From Emcibacter nanhaiensis (lineage in GTDB: Bacteria; Pseudomonadota; Alphaproteobacteria; Sphingomonadales; Emcibacteraceae): DNA of 64,000 nucleotides. Shown here one piece after another: positions 1 through 8,762 of the stretch. The position numbers and the translations under genes are program-made. Under the pieces are notes generated by a model. That model ran no database searches, was not told where the DNA came from, and saw only the letters and a list, made by a program, of their open reading frames with translations. Positions within the stretch are counted from its first letter, which is position 1. The number at the start of each line of letters is the position of its first letter. Location: contig NZ_VFIY01000018.1 in assembly GCF_006385175.1 (NCBI RefSeq), positions 248,001 to 312,000 of the forward strand, in the 5' to 3' direction.

Positions 1-345
1 GATCAGCGGCAGGTCAACCTCCCCTTCATCCCCAGCCACATGACCGGCGACCCGGGCGATATAGGTCTTTTCGGTGCGGCGATGTTCGAACTGACGGCCG
101 ACATGGCCGTGAATCTCCTTGCTCAGCGCCATGACCAGAATGCCGGAGGTTTCCATATCCAACCGGTGAATGGTGCTGGCCGTGGGATAGCGGCTCTGCA
201 CCCGGCTTTCGAGGCAGTCTTTCAAATGGTCGTGGCGGCCCGGCACCGACAGCAGGCCGCTCTGCTTGTTGAGCACGAGCAGATAGTCATCCTCATAGAG
301 GATGTCGAGATAAGGCTCCAGCGGTGGGGCATAATCGGGAAGCAT
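1..345 (-). CDS. rluA: RluA-type rRNA/tRNA pseudouridine synthase (3' end outside window)
   Basis: Isomerises specific uridines to pseudouridine in structured RNA. Only the first 115 residues lie in the window; the C-terminal part is cut off by the left edge. The reading begins MLPDYAPPLEPYLDILYEDD and contains HRLDMETSG at residues 60-68, the signature of the RluA family, with Asp63 as the catalytic nucleophile. The N-terminal wording (NKQSGLLSVPGR, then the catalytic loop) follows the short E. coli RluA type, which has no S4 domain, and this is why I favour RluA over RluC or RluD. It sits about 100 bases downstream of the DUF3422 gene on the same strand. The family is certain; the exact target (23S U746 and tRNA U32 in E. 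coli) is inferred. Confidence 0.88.
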   Translation of the reverse strand, partial: MLPDYAPPLEPYLDILYEDDYLLVLNKQSGLLSVPGRHDHLKDCLESRVQSRYPTASTIHRLDMETSGILVMALSKEIHGHVGRQFEHRRTEKTYIARVAGHVAGDEGEVDLPLI

Positions 346-444
346 GCTTTGTCTTGCCGGCTAGGTTTGTCAAAATCCCGGCAGCGATATCACGGCACTG
401 ACAGGAAAAGCAACAAAAACCGGCCGATGAGGATGGCAGCGGGA

Positions 445-1779
445 CTATTCCTCGCTGGCCTTCCTGATGACCCTGTGCAGCCGGCGCAATCCCCAGGCCA
501 CGCCCAGGATCACCAGCGGGGCGGCCAGCGCCGTGACCAGATAGGGATCAAGGGACGGCAGGACTTTCTTGCTCCCCTGGGCCATGTAATTGATAATCCC
601 CAGGGCATAATAGCTGATCGCGACCACGGACAGGCCTTCCACCGTCTGCTGCAGGCGCAGCTGCACCCGGGCGCGCCGGTCCATGCTTTCCAGCAACTGC
701 TTGTTCTGGGCCTGCAGGGTGGTGTTGATGCGGGTTTGCAGCAGGGTACTGGCCCGGTTCACCCGGCGGGACAGGTTTGCAACCCGGTCTTCCATGCTGA
801 CACAGGTGCGCATGGCGGGGGCAATGCGGCGCTGGAGAAAGCTGGAGACGGTCTGGAAGCCGGTGAGCGGCACTTCCTTGATATTGTCGATCCGTTTTTC
901 CACCAGGGTATAGTAGGCCTTGGTGGCATTGAAGCGAAAGGTGCTGCCGGCCGAAAGATGTTCCACCCTGGCCGCCATTCTGGTCAGACGGTCAAGCACC
1001 TCATGTTCCCGGGCCGGATCGTCCAGGTCCATCATCTGTTGCACCACATCGGCCAGTTCCTGTTCGACCTCCCGCGTGACCTGGGAAATCTCGCCGGTCA
1101 GCGGCATGGCCAGCATCGCCATCATGCGGTAAGTCTCAATCTCCAGAAGACGCTGTACCAGCCGTCCGGCCTGGGTTTCGGACGAACAGGAATCATTGAC
1201 CAGAATGCGTGAAAAGCCGTCTCCGTGGATCTGGAAGTCTGTCAGGATCTGGGTGCCGCTGCTGCCCGCCCGGGCACCGACCACCAGATTGTCACCGAAT
1301 ATATTTTCCAGATAGTCGCGACTGGTGAACTGGTCTTCATCAATCCTGTCAATAAACAGGTGAACGCCCACAAGAAGTTCGCCGGGGACGGATTTGATCC
1401 ATTCTTCCGGCACCACCGAAAGCGCCGTATCCTTGAACGGGTCGTCGCCCTTGCCCTTGCGCAGGAACGTATAGCTGCAGAATTCCGTATGCCGCTCCCA
1501 CTTCAGGCGGAACGTGCCGAAGTCGATAATCTGGTGCTTGCTGTCGGCCGGCGGTGTCGGCAGGTTGTAGTGACGGCACAGGGCGGCCAGGTGCTCCAGG
1601 TCCGCATTCTGCCCTGCCTCGCCGGTCAGGATCGCCATATGGCAGCACCGGGTCGGGCTGCCAACCTGAATGAAGGGGCGGCTGTGCACTTCATTATTAA
1701 GAATATGCCGGGTTGAAAATTCCTTCATAAGACAAGGGGTTACCCGTGCCGCATCTGCCAATTTTTCTTCCTGAACCAT
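445..1779 (-). CDS. DUF3422 family membrane protein
   Basis: Function unknown. The 444-residue protein carries the hallmarks I associate with DUF3422: an N-terminal NEVHSRPF segment near residue 30, a block reading FRLKWERHTEFCSYTF in the first third, and two hydrophobic segments near the C-terminus (around residues 385-405 and 412-432) that should anchor it in the inner membrane. The middle region is helical and rich in charged residues, likely coiled coil. A second in-frame ATG (MKEFSTRH, residue 18) is possible; I kept the first because GGGGCGGA lies a short way upstream of it. The family is widespread in Alpha- and Betaproteobacteria without an assigned role. Neighbouring genes give no functional hint. 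Confidence 0.82.
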   Translation of the reverse strand: MVQEEKLADAARVTPCLMKEFSTRHILNNEVHSRPFIQVGSPTRCCHMAILTGEAGQNADLEHLAALCRHYNLPTPPADSKHQIIDFGTFRLKWERHTEFCSYTFLRKGKGDDPFKDTALSVVPEEWIKSVPGELLVGVHLFIDRIDEDQFTSRDYLENIFGDNLVVGARAGSSGTQILTDFQIHGDGFSRILVNDSCSSETQAGRLVQRLLEIETYRMMAMLAMPLTGEISQVTREVEQELADVVQQMMDLDDPAREHEVLDRLTRMAARVEHLSAGSTFRFNATKAYYTLVEKRIDNIKEVPLTGFQTVSSFLQRRIAPAMRTCVSMEDRVANLSRRVNRASTLLQTRINTTLQAQNKQLLESMDRRARVQLRLQQTVEGLSVVAISYYALGIINYMAQGSKKVLPSLDPYLVTALAAPLVILGVAWGLRRLHRVIRKASEE

Positions 1780-1836
1780 TCGTTTCCGCCCCGGTGTCGA
1801 TGAGAGGGTTACCGGCTGTCATCACAGCAAGAAGCA

Positions 1837-1856
1837 TGCCCCAATTCGATGGGGCA
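1837..1856 (-). terminator. possible weak terminator hairpin after megL
   Basis: TGCCCC and GGGGCA form a 6-bp stem with an 8-base loop just downstream of the methionine gamma-lyase stop. There is no clear T-run after the stem on the minus strand, so factor-independent termination is doubtful. Confidence 0.3.
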
Positions 1857-1908
1857 CTCAACTGTTTCGTCAAATAAATCGATTTTTCAGGGGTGGACGA
1901 CCAGGAGA

Positions 1909-3132
1909 TCAGCAGACCGCCAGGGCCTGCTCGATATCCTCCAGAATATCTTCGATATCCTCAAGTCCTGCAGAAATGCGGATCAGGCCATCGCTGATGC
2001 CGTATTGGGCCCGTTCCTCCGGGGTATAGGTGGAATGGGTCATGCTGGCCGGATGCTGGATCATGGTCTCGGCATCCCCCAGACTGACGGCAATACGGCA
2101 CAGTTGCAGTTTATCAAGGAAGTTGATACCGGCCTCCAGGCCGCCGTCCAGTTCAAAGGCGATCATCCCACCCGGCTGGGACATCTGCTTTCTTGCCACC
2201 TCATAGCCCGGGAAAGAGGGCAGTCCCGGATAGCCGGTTTCACGCACATTGTTGCGGCTGTCCAGGAATCCGGCAATCTGCATCGCGTTCTGACAATGGC
2301 GATCCATACGCAGCTCCAGCGTCTTGAGCCCGCGATTGATCAAAAAGGCATTCATGGGCGAGAGCACCGCCCCGGTCATGTCTTTCATGCCGACCATGCG
2401 GATTTCATCGATGGTTTCCTTATCCCCCATGACGGCGCCGGCCATCAAATCACCATGACCGCCAAGATATTTGGTCGCCGAATGCAACACCAGGAACGCC
2501 CCCAGATCGAGCGGGTTCTGCAAATACGGTGTGGCATAGGTGTTGTCCACGATCACCCGCACCCCTTTGGCATCGGCAATGTCACAAACGCGCTTGATAT
2601 CCACAATCCGCATATTCGGATTGGCCGGAGTCTCGAAATAGACAAATTTGGTTTTCGGGCCGATTTCCTGGTCCAGATTTTCCGGGTTGGTCAAATCCAC
2701 ATGGCGCACGTTGACACCGAATTTGGACAGTCCGTGGCGAAAATAGGCGAACGTACAGCCATACAGGGTCTTGTCCACCAACAGCTCATCGCCCGCTTCC
2801 AGCAAGGTCCAGAACACGCAGGTGATCGCCCCCATGCCGGAGCCGGTGGTCAGGCAGGCTTCCGCCCCTTCCAGGATCGCCAGTTTTTCTTCCAGCTGGT
2901 TCAGGGTCGGGTTGCCGAGACGGGTGTAAATGAACCCTTCCTCATCCCCGGCGAACCGGGCGCCGCCCTGCTCGGCGGTTTCAAACTCAAAGGTGGAGGT
3001 CATGTAAATCGGCTGGGTCAGGGTCCCGTAGGGATCCCGCGAGGGCGTCGGGGCATGGATAGCCCTGGTTGCAAATCCCTTGCGGCGGGACCCACTCTTC
3101 AAATTATCCCTTTTCATGTCTTCCACAGCCAT
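1909..3132 (-). CDS. megL: Methionine gamma-lyase (PLP-dependent)
   Basis: Cytoplasmic PLP enzyme expected to split L-methionine into methanethiol, 2-oxobutyrate and ammonia. The 407-residue protein is a full-length Cys/Met metabolism PLP enzyme. PLP would be bound by Lys221 in HSATKYLGGHGD, with Asp196 in VDNTYATPY contacting the pyridine nitrogen. The motif LYGCTFA (Tyr124, Cys126) is diagnostic: the active-site Cys is typical of methionine gamma-lyases, whereas cystathionine synthases and lyases usually have another residue there. A good ribosome site (CAGGAG) precedes the ATG. It stands alone, divergent from a metallo-beta-lactamase-fold gene, with no methionine transport or biosynthesis gene nearby. 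Homocysteine or cystathionine lyase activity remains possible. Confidence 0.85.
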   Translation of the reverse strand: MAVEDMKRDNLKSGSRRKGFATRAIHAPTPSRDPYGTLTQPIYMTSTFEFETAEQGGARFAGDEEGFIYTRLGNPTLNQLEEKLAILEGAEACLTTGSGMGAITCVFWTLLEAGDELLVDKTLYGCTFAYFRHGLSKFGVNVRHVDLTNPENLDQEIGPKTKFVYFETPANPNMRIVDIKRVCDIADAKGVRVIVDNTYATPYLQNPLDLGAFLVLHSATKYLGGHGDLMAGAVMGDKETIDEIRMVGMKDMTGAVLSPMNAFLINRGLKTLELRMDRHCQNAMQIAGFLDSRNNVRETGYPGLPSFPGYEVARKQMSQPGGMIAFELDGGLEAGINFLDKLQLCRIAVSLGDAETMIQHPASMTHSTYTPEERAQYGISDGLIRISAGLEDIEDILEDIEQALAVC

Positions 3133-3277
3133 ATACGCTCTCCTGAAACCATTATTTTTTACATTCTTGAATCGTAAATTAGCCTGCTTCGCAAAAGCAA
3201 GGTTATTGACGGAGAGTGACTCAACTATAATATGAACCCGTGAATATCAGGTAAATATCGAAACAATAAATCCCGCA

Positions 3278-4186
3278 ATGCTGAAATTTGATAAAAATTT
3301 TTCGCCGGAATATGGCAATTCTGTCACCCTCAGCCCCCTGATCCGGCGAATCGTGGCCCAAAACCCCTCCCCTTTCACCTTTCATGGCACCGGCACCTAT
3401 ATCGTCGGCCGGGAGGACAGTTCCGGCGGACTGGCGGTCATTGATCCGGGACCGGCCATGCCCAGCCATATGCATGCGCTGGAAAATTATCTGGACGGAA
3501 AACAGGTCAGCCATATCTTTGTCACCCACAACCATATGGACCACAGCCCGGCGGCCCATCCCCTGCAGCAACTGACCGGCGCGAAAATATACGCCTTCCC
3601 CGTCGATGGCCAGACTTACTCTGACAACCACACCGAAGAGGGCCTGGACAAGGAATTCAGCCCGGACGTGGAACTGGCAGACGGCGAAATCATCCACGGT
3701 GACGGCTGGACCCTGGAAGCGGTGCATACGCCGGGCCACCTGTCCAATCATCTGTGTTTTGCCCTGCATGAGGAAAAGGCACTGTTCTCCGGCGACCATG
3801 TCATGGGCTGGTCCACCTCGGTCGTCAGCCCTCCGGACGGCCATATGGGCGACTATCTGCAGAGCCTGGAGCAGTTACTGGTGCGCGACGACGAGATTTA
3901 CTACCCCACCCACGGCAATCCGATCCCCGACCCCGAGCCCTTTGTGGAAGGCCTGCTGCAACACCGGCGCCAGCGGGAGGAGCAGATCCTGCAGGTGATC
4001 AAGTCGGGTGCAAAAACGATCCCGGATATGGTAGATATAATATATGCCGATGTTCCCAGTTACCTCCACCCCGCCGCCGCGAGGTCGGTGCTCGCGCACC
4101 TGATCCATATGGTGGAGACCAGGCGACTTCAGTGTGACGGGAAGCCCGAGGTAAACAGCATTTACGAACTGACAGAACACAAATAA
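3278..4186 (+). CDS. Metallo-beta-lactamase-fold hydrolase (LACTB2-like)
   Basis: Zinc-dependent hydrolase of the glyoxalase II/LACTB2 branch; substrate unknown. The 302-residue protein contains the metal-binding THNHMDH motif (His84, His86, Asp88, His89), later ligand candidates in HTPGHLSNH and FSGDHVMG, and a PTHGNP segment. The last 70 or so residues (from RQREEQILQVIK) look like the small helical winged-helix tail seen in LACTB2 proteins. No strong ribosome site precedes the ATG chosen here, so the start is moderately sure. The dienelactone hydrolase gene follows after 16 bases and is probably co-transcribed. No signal peptide is seen. Confidence 0.85.
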   Translation: MLKFDKNFSPEYGNSVTLSPLIRRIVAQNPSPFTFHGTGTYIVGREDSSGGLAVIDPGPAMPSHMHALENYLDGKQVSHIFVTHNHMDHSPAAHPLQQLTGAKIYAFPVDGQTYSDNHTEEGLDKEFSPDVELADGEIIHGDGWTLEAVHTPGHLSNHLCFALHEEKALFSGDHVMGWSTSVVSPPDGHMGDYLQSLEQLLVRDDEIYYPTHGNPIPDPEPFVEGLLQHRRQREEQILQVIKSGAKTIPDMVDIIYADVPSYLHPAAARSVLAHLIHMVETRRLQCDGKPEVNSIYELTEHK

Positions 4187-4202
4187 ATGGAGACCATGGA
4201 AA

Positions 4203-4919
4203 ATGATCAAGACTGAAACGATCACCTATGAGGGCCCGGGAGGCACTTATGAAGGCACCATCAGCTATGACGACTCTATCGAAGGCCCGCGTCCGGGCGT
4301 GCTGGTCTGTCACGCCTGGATGGGCCAGGGCGCATTCGAAACCGAACAGGCGGAAAAGCTCGCCGCCCTCGGTTATGTCGGCTTCGCCCTCGATGTCTAT
4401 GGCAAAGGCGTGCGGGCCAGCGACGCCGACCGCGCCGCCGAACTGATGAACCAGGTCGCCTCGGATCACAGCGTCCTGCTCGCCCGCCTGGAATATGCGC
4501 TGGAGCTTCTCAAGGAACATCCCCTGGTCGACGGCGACAAAACCGGTGCCATCGGCTATTGCTTCGGCGGCAAATGCGTGCTCGACTTGGCGCGGAGCGG
4601 GGCCGCCACCCTGGGCGTGGTCAGCTTCCACGGCATCCTCGGCGCCCCCGCCGGAGCCGAAGAACCGTTCATCAATGCCAAGGTCCTTGCCCTGCACGGC
4701 TGGGATGACCCCCTGGCGACGCCGGAACAGGCCAGAGAATTCGCCGAGGAAATGACCAAGCGCGGCGTCGACTGGCAGCTACATGCCTATGGCAATACGG
4801 TTCATGCCTTTACCCTGCCCACCGCCAACGACCTTGATCACGGCATCTGCTACCAGCCGGATGCGGCGCGTCGTTCCTGGCAGGCGATGGAAAACTTCCT
4901 GGAAGAGGTTTTCGCCTGA
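4203..4919 (+). CDS. Dienelactone hydrolase family protein
   Basis: Alpha/beta hydrolase predicted to cleave an ester or lactone. The 238-residue protein has the family's Cys nucleophile elbow GYCFGG (Cys120), an acid in HGWDDP (Asp168 or Asp169) and a histidine in VHAFT (His201), giving a complete Cys-Asp-His triad. Length and triad order match dienelactone hydrolase relatives, but no chlorocatechol or protocatechuate genes lie nearby, so a general carboxymethylenebutenolidase-like or detoxifying role is more likely than a dedicated ortho-cleavage step. It follows the metallo-beta-lactamase gene by 16 bases and ends before a hairpin at 4958-4986. Confidence 0.88.
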   Translation: MIKTETITYEGPGGTYEGTISYDDSIEGPRPGVLVCHAWMGQGAFETEQAEKLAALGYVGFALDVYGKGVRASDADRAAELMNQVASDHSVLLARLEYALELLKEHPLVDGDKTGAIGYCFGGKCVLDLARSGAATLGVVSFHGILGAPAGAEEPFINAKVLALHGWDDPLATPEQAREFAEEMTKRGVDWQLHAYGNTVHAFTLPTANDLDHGICYQPDAARRSWQAMENFLEEVFA

Positions 4920-4957
4920 TTGTCTATTGAGAGACAGAAATTTCGATTGAAAAAAGC

Positions 4958-4988
4958 AAGGCCGGTGCAATTTTCTGCCCGGCCTTTG
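4958..4988 (+). terminator. probable terminator after dienelactone hydrolase
   Basis: AAGGCCGG (4958-4965) pairs perfectly with CCGGCCTT (4979-4986) around a 13-base loop, followed by a short T-rich stretch (TTTGTT). It separates the hydrolase gene from mscS. Confidence 0.55.
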
Positions 4989-5072
4989 TTATAGGAACGT
5001 TAAAAATCGAGTTCCAGCATCCGGGAAAATCGACTAGGATATTAAAAAAACACTCTTAATTGCGGGGAATAT

Positions 5073-6038
5073 ATGTCTTCTCTGTTCGCAAAAATCCTCA
5101 AACCATCCGGTTGGATATCTTCCTGGCTTATCGGTTCCCTTTTTCTGGCGCTGGCCGCAGCCGGCTATTTTGGCTATCTCCAGCCCCTGAAGGAATTTCT
5201 CGAACGTCCGGAATTTCTCTTTACCATCGGCGATTATGAAGTCTCGGTTTACATGATCCTGAAGGCCATTGTCATCCTGGTCCTGATCTTCTGGGTTACC
5301 GCCGCATTGTCCGGCTTCGGAGAAAAACGCATCAACGCCCTGACCAGCTTCGGTGCAAGTTCAAAAGCCCTTCTGATCAAGGTCTTCCAGAGTATCCTCT
5401 ATTTCGTTGCCCTGCTGCTTGCCCTGGATATCATGGGGATCGACCTCACGGCGCTCACCGTACTGGGCGGCGCCGTCGGCATTGGTATCGGCTTCGGCCT
5501 GCAGAACATCACCTCGAATTTCATCAGCGGCATTATCCTGCTGTCGGAAAAATCCATCGAAAAGGACGACCTGGTGGAACTTGACGGCGGGGTTTCCGGC
5601 TTCGTGCGTCAGACCCATTCCCGCTATACCCTGGTGGAGACCTTTGACGGCAAGGAGGTAATGATTCCCAACGAGGATTTCATCACCAACCGAGTCACCA
5701 ACTGGACCTACAGCAACACCCGGGGCCGTATCGAAGTCCGCACCGGGGTTTCCTACAAATCTGATATCCGGCGGGCGCATGAGCTTATACTGGAAGCGGC
5801 CCGGGAACATCCCGATTGCCTGGAGGACCCGGCACCCGTCTGTTTTCTGGAGGAGTTCGCCGACAGCAGTGTAAATTTCGTCATGTATTTCTGGGTCGGC
5901 GATGTCACCATCGGCCGGCTCAAACCCAAAAGCGATGTCATGTATGCCATCTGGGACAAATTCCACGCCAACAATATCGAGATCCCCTTCCCGCAACGCG
6001 ACGTCCACCTGATCGGAGCGGAAAATGCCGCAGAGTGA
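5073..6038 (+). CDS. MscS-family mechanosensitive ion channel
   Basis: Inner-membrane channel that opens under tension and relieves osmotic downshock. The 321-residue protein has three predicted membrane helices (about residues 18-36, 61-80 and 103-120), then the Gly/Ala-rich pore helix VGIGIGFGLQN (about 135-145) followed by NFISGIILLSEKSIEKDD, the classic MscS TM3 and beta-domain entry. The C-terminal alpha/beta vestibule domain is complete. Start is supported by GGGGAATAT before the ATG. Its end overlaps the zntB start by 14 bases, so the two are translationally coupled, an arrangement suggesting joint use in ion homeostasis. Confidence 0.92.
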   Translation: MSSLFAKILKPSGWISSWLIGSLFLALAAAGYFGYLQPLKEFLERPEFLFTIGDYEVSVYMILKAIVILVLIFWVTAALSGFGEKRINALTSFGASSKALLIKVFQSILYFVALLLALDIMGIDLTALTVLGGAVGIGIGFGLQNITSNFISGIILLSEKSIEKDDLVELDGGVSGFVRQTHSRYTLVETFDGKEVMIPNEDFITNRVTNWTYSNTRGRIEVRTGVSYKSDIRRAHELILEAAREHPDCLEDPAPVCFLEEFADSSVNFVMYFWVGDVTIGRLKPKSDVMYAIWDKFHANNIEIPFPQRDVHLIGAENAAE

Positions 6039-6993
6039 CTCCCAAAAAAATGATTTTATCCTGCACCACGTGGAATGGGCTCTTCCCGCCGCGGAAGGAG
6101 AGGCGGCACCGGAGGAAAACAAGCTGGTCTGGTATCATCTGGACGCCCGGAAACCGGAAACCTTCGAGTGGCTGACGGCACGGCCTTCTGTGGACGACCT
6201 GACCGCCGGCATTCTCTGCGCCGAGGAAACCCGCCCGCGTTATCTCGATATCAACAATGGCGTGATCCTGATCCTGCGCGGCGTCAACCTCAATGAAAAT
6301 GCCGATCCCGACGACATGATTTCAATCCGGATTTATGTGGACAGGAACCAGATCATTACCTGCCAGTTGCGCAACTTGAAAACCATCTCCGACGTGAAAG
6401 CCAGGTTTCCCGTGGACACGCCGCCCACCTCCTCAGCCCATTTCCTGGCCCACCTGATCAAGGCGCTGGGGGAACGCATGGCGGACACCCTTGGGCAACT
6501 GACAGATATCACCGATGAGCTGGAAGCCGAAGTGATGGAAAGTCCGGAATATGACCTGCGCAACCGGATCATCCGACTGCGCGGCCAGGCCATCACCTTC
6601 CGCCGTTATCTTGCGCCCCAGAAAGAGGCGATCGGACGCATCCTCAGCAATGAGAGCCTGGTTTTTTCCAGCCGGGACCGGCGGCGCTTCCAGGAAGGCT
6701 ACGATCAGATGTTCCGCTATGTAGAGGACCTGGACGCGGTGCGCGAGCGCAGCCAGATCGTCCAGGACGAACTGTCCAACGCGCTGGCTGAAAAACTGAA
6801 CAGCAAACTCTATCTGCTGTCGGTCATTACCGGCATTTTCCTGCCGCTGGGTTTCCTCACTGGCCTGTTCGGCATCAATATCGGCGGCATGCCGGGGGTA
6901 GACGATCCTTCCGCCTTCTGGCTGTTCCTCGGTGCAATGGGGGGGATTATTTTTATTCAGCTTTTGCTGTTCAAATTCTACAAATGGTTCTAG
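6025..6993 (+). CDS. zntB: ZntB-type CorA superfamily divalent cation transporter
   Basis: Pentameric inner-membrane transporter for zinc or other divalent cations. The 322-residue protein has the large cytoplasmic N-terminal domain and two C-terminal membrane helices (about 262-282 and 298-318). Between them lies GINIGGMP at 283-290, the ZntB form of the CorA GMN loop (GIN), so zinc rather than magnesium is the more likely substrate. It overlaps the mscS gene by 14 bases. No metal-responsive operator is visible because the gene lacks its own upstream region. Confidence 0.88.
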   Translation: MPQSDSQKNDFILHHVEWALPAAEGEAAPEENKLVWYHLDARKPETFEWLTARPSVDDLTAGILCAEETRPRYLDINNGVILILRGVNLNENADPDDMISIRIYVDRNQIITCQLRNLKTISDVKARFPVDTPPTSSAHFLAHLIKALGERMADTLGQLTDITDELEAEVMESPEYDLRNRIIRLRGQAITFRRYLAPQKEAIGRILSNESLVFSSRDRRRFQEGYDQMFRYVEDLDAVRERSQIVQDELSNALAEKLNSKLYLLSVITGIFLPLGFLTGLFGINIGGMPGVDDPSAFWLFLGAMGGIIFIQLLLFKFYKWF

Positions 6994-7152
6994 CAACCAG
7001 CGACTGGCTCTTCTTTCCCGCAATTACATTAGGATACGCTTTAACATAATGTAGTATATTGATTTTCCTGCATCCCCGTTGCCAAAACAACTTGTGGAAA
7101 CACTTTTTACGGGTTATTGTTAAGTCATAATTCAATCATTTAGAGAGCAGCA

Positions 7153-7683
7153 ATGACACGGCAAAACCTTCTAAGGTTTGCTTCCAAAAGTCAAAGGCAG
7201 TTGTTCGAGTATTGGGATCAGATATGCCGGAACAGGGAGATGCCAACGCGGCGGGACCTGGATCCACGACAGATAGTTAAGCTCCTCCCCGGCATATGCA
7301 TGTATGACGTAATAAGAGAAAAAAAACCAGGAAGCAGTGACCTACTCTTCAGAGCCCGGCTTGTTGGCACAAATATTGTCAATATGGTTGGCAAAGACTT
7401 CACCGGCAGCATCATGGAAGAAGCTCCGGTCAGTCCGTTCTGCGGCCTGACCGGTTCATCGAGAACCCTGGCCCGGGTAGCCCGGGAAGGCAAATCCTAT
7501 TTTAACAGCTGTTTTCTGGACTGGCCGGAGGAACATTACCGCCATTATTCCTTCCTTGCCATGCCGCTCAAACTGGACGAGACGTCGGATCAGGTGGATA
7601 TTATCCTTCTGGGCGTGCAGTTCTTCAATTACCGGGAGGAATATGATTACCTCGAACATGATTTATTGCCTTGCCAAGCTTGA
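7153..7683 (+). CDS. PAS_5 family protein
   Basis: Unknown function. The 176-residue protein matches the PAS_5 (formerly DUF1488-type naming varies) small-PAS family common in Alphaproteobacteria: a start region with LFEYWDQI, then RRDLDPRQIVKLLPGICMYD, then RLVGTNIVNMVGKDFTG, the conserved core of that family. There is no output domain, no signal peptide and no membrane segment, so it is probably a cytoplasmic stand-alone sensor or regulator subunit. A 160-base AT-rich region with possible promoter elements precedes it; nadA follows 55 bases downstream. I am confident of the PAS_5 fold, not of any ligand. Confidence 0.75.
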   Translation: MTRQNLLRFASKSQRQLFEYWDQICRNREMPTRRDLDPRQIVKLLPGICMYDVIREKKPGSSDLLFRARLVGTNIVNMVGKDFTGSIMEEAPVSPFCGLTGSSRTLARVAREGKSYFNSCFLDWPEEHYRHYSFLAMPLKLDETSDQVDIILLGVQFFNYREEYDYLEHDLLPCQA

Positions 7684-7738
7684 ATCCAGCCGTTAAACCA
7701 CCATCTGTAAGAGGCTGACAAATCAAGCGGGGTGAAGC

Positions 7739-8758
7739 ATGTCCATACCGTTAAATGTCCGACCCACCGGGGAAGCGAAAAAGACGGACGAGGAACTGAT
7801 CGAAGAGATCAATCGTCTGCGCAAGGAAAAGAACGCCGTTATTCTGGCCCACTACTACCAGGACCCGAAAATCCAGGACCTGGCCGACTTTGTCGGCGAC
7901 AGCCTGGACCTGTCCCGCAAGGCCGCCGCCACCGATGCCGATGTGATTGTTTTCTGCGGTGTCCGATTCATGGCCGAAGTGGCGAAAATCCTGAGCCCCG
8001 ACAAAAAGGTAGTCCTGCCAGATATGGACGCCGGCTGTTCCCTGGAAGACAGCTGCCCGCCCGAGGATTTCGCCGAATTCCGGAAAAAATATCCGGATCA
8101 CCTGTGCCTCACCTATATCAACTGTTCCGCAGCGGTGAAGGCCCTGTCCGACATCATTGTCACCTCCTCCAATGCGGAATATATCATCAACCAGATCCCC
8201 AAGGATCAGCCATTGATCCTGGCGCCCGATCAGCACCTCGGCGGCTATCTTGCCAAGAAGACCGGCCGTGACATGGTGCTGTGGCCGGGAAGCTGTATCG
8301 TGCACGAACGTTTTTCCGAGCAGGAACTGATCAAGCTGAAGGCAAAACATCCCGACGCCCCGGTGGCCGCCCATCCGGAATGCCCGGAACATATCCTGCG
8401 CCATGCGGATCATGTGGGCTCCACCTCGTCGATCCTGAAATATGTGCTGGATACGGACGCTCAGGAATTCATCATCGCCACCGAGCCGCACATCATCCAC
8501 CAGATGGAGAAAATGGCGCCGGAGAAGACTTTCATCGGCGCCCCCGGCGCCGACGGCCAGTGCAACTGCAACGACTGCCCCTTCATGGCGCTCAATACGC
8601 TGGAGAAGCTGGTCGCCTGCATGGAAAACCTGAGCCCGGAAATCGAGGTGGACGAGGAAACCCGTCAGAAGGCGCTCGCCCCGCTCAACAGGATGCTGGA
8701 AATGTCGCCGCCGGTGCCCAAGGACCAGCGTCCGCCCACTTCCGGCCGGGCATACTAG
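7739..8758 (+). CDS. nadA: Quinolinate synthase NadA
   Basis: Condenses iminoaspartate with dihydroxyacetone phosphate to quinolinate, the second step of de novo NAD synthesis, using a [4Fe-4S] cluster. The 339-residue protein shows the three cluster-ligand regions: DAGCSLE (Cys100), WPGSCIVHE (Cys186) and the CNCNDCPFM region (Cys275, Cys277, Cys280). [13 protein letters not shown] near residue 38 and [10 protein letters not shown] (Cys129) are also family hallmarks. nadC starts 4 bases after its stop. No nadB lies between or beside them, unlike many nadABC operons. Confidence 0.97.
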   Translation: MSIPLNVRPTGEAKKTDEELIEEINRLRKEKNAVILAHYYQDPKIQDLADFVGDSLDLSRKAAATDADVIVFCGVRFMAEVAKILSPDKKVVLPDMDAGCSLEDSCPPEDFAEFRKKYPDHLCLTYINCSAAVKALSDIIVTSSNAEYIINQIPKDQPLILAPDQHLGGYLAKKTGRDMVLWPGSCIVHERFSEQELIKLKAKHPDAPVAAHPECPEHILRHADHVGSTSSILKYVLDTDAQEFIIATEPHIIHQMEKMAPEKTFIGAPGADGQCNCNDCPFMALNTLEKLVACMENLSPEIEVDEETRQKALAPLNRMLEMSPPVPKDQRPPTSGRAY

Positions 8759-8762
8759 TCCC

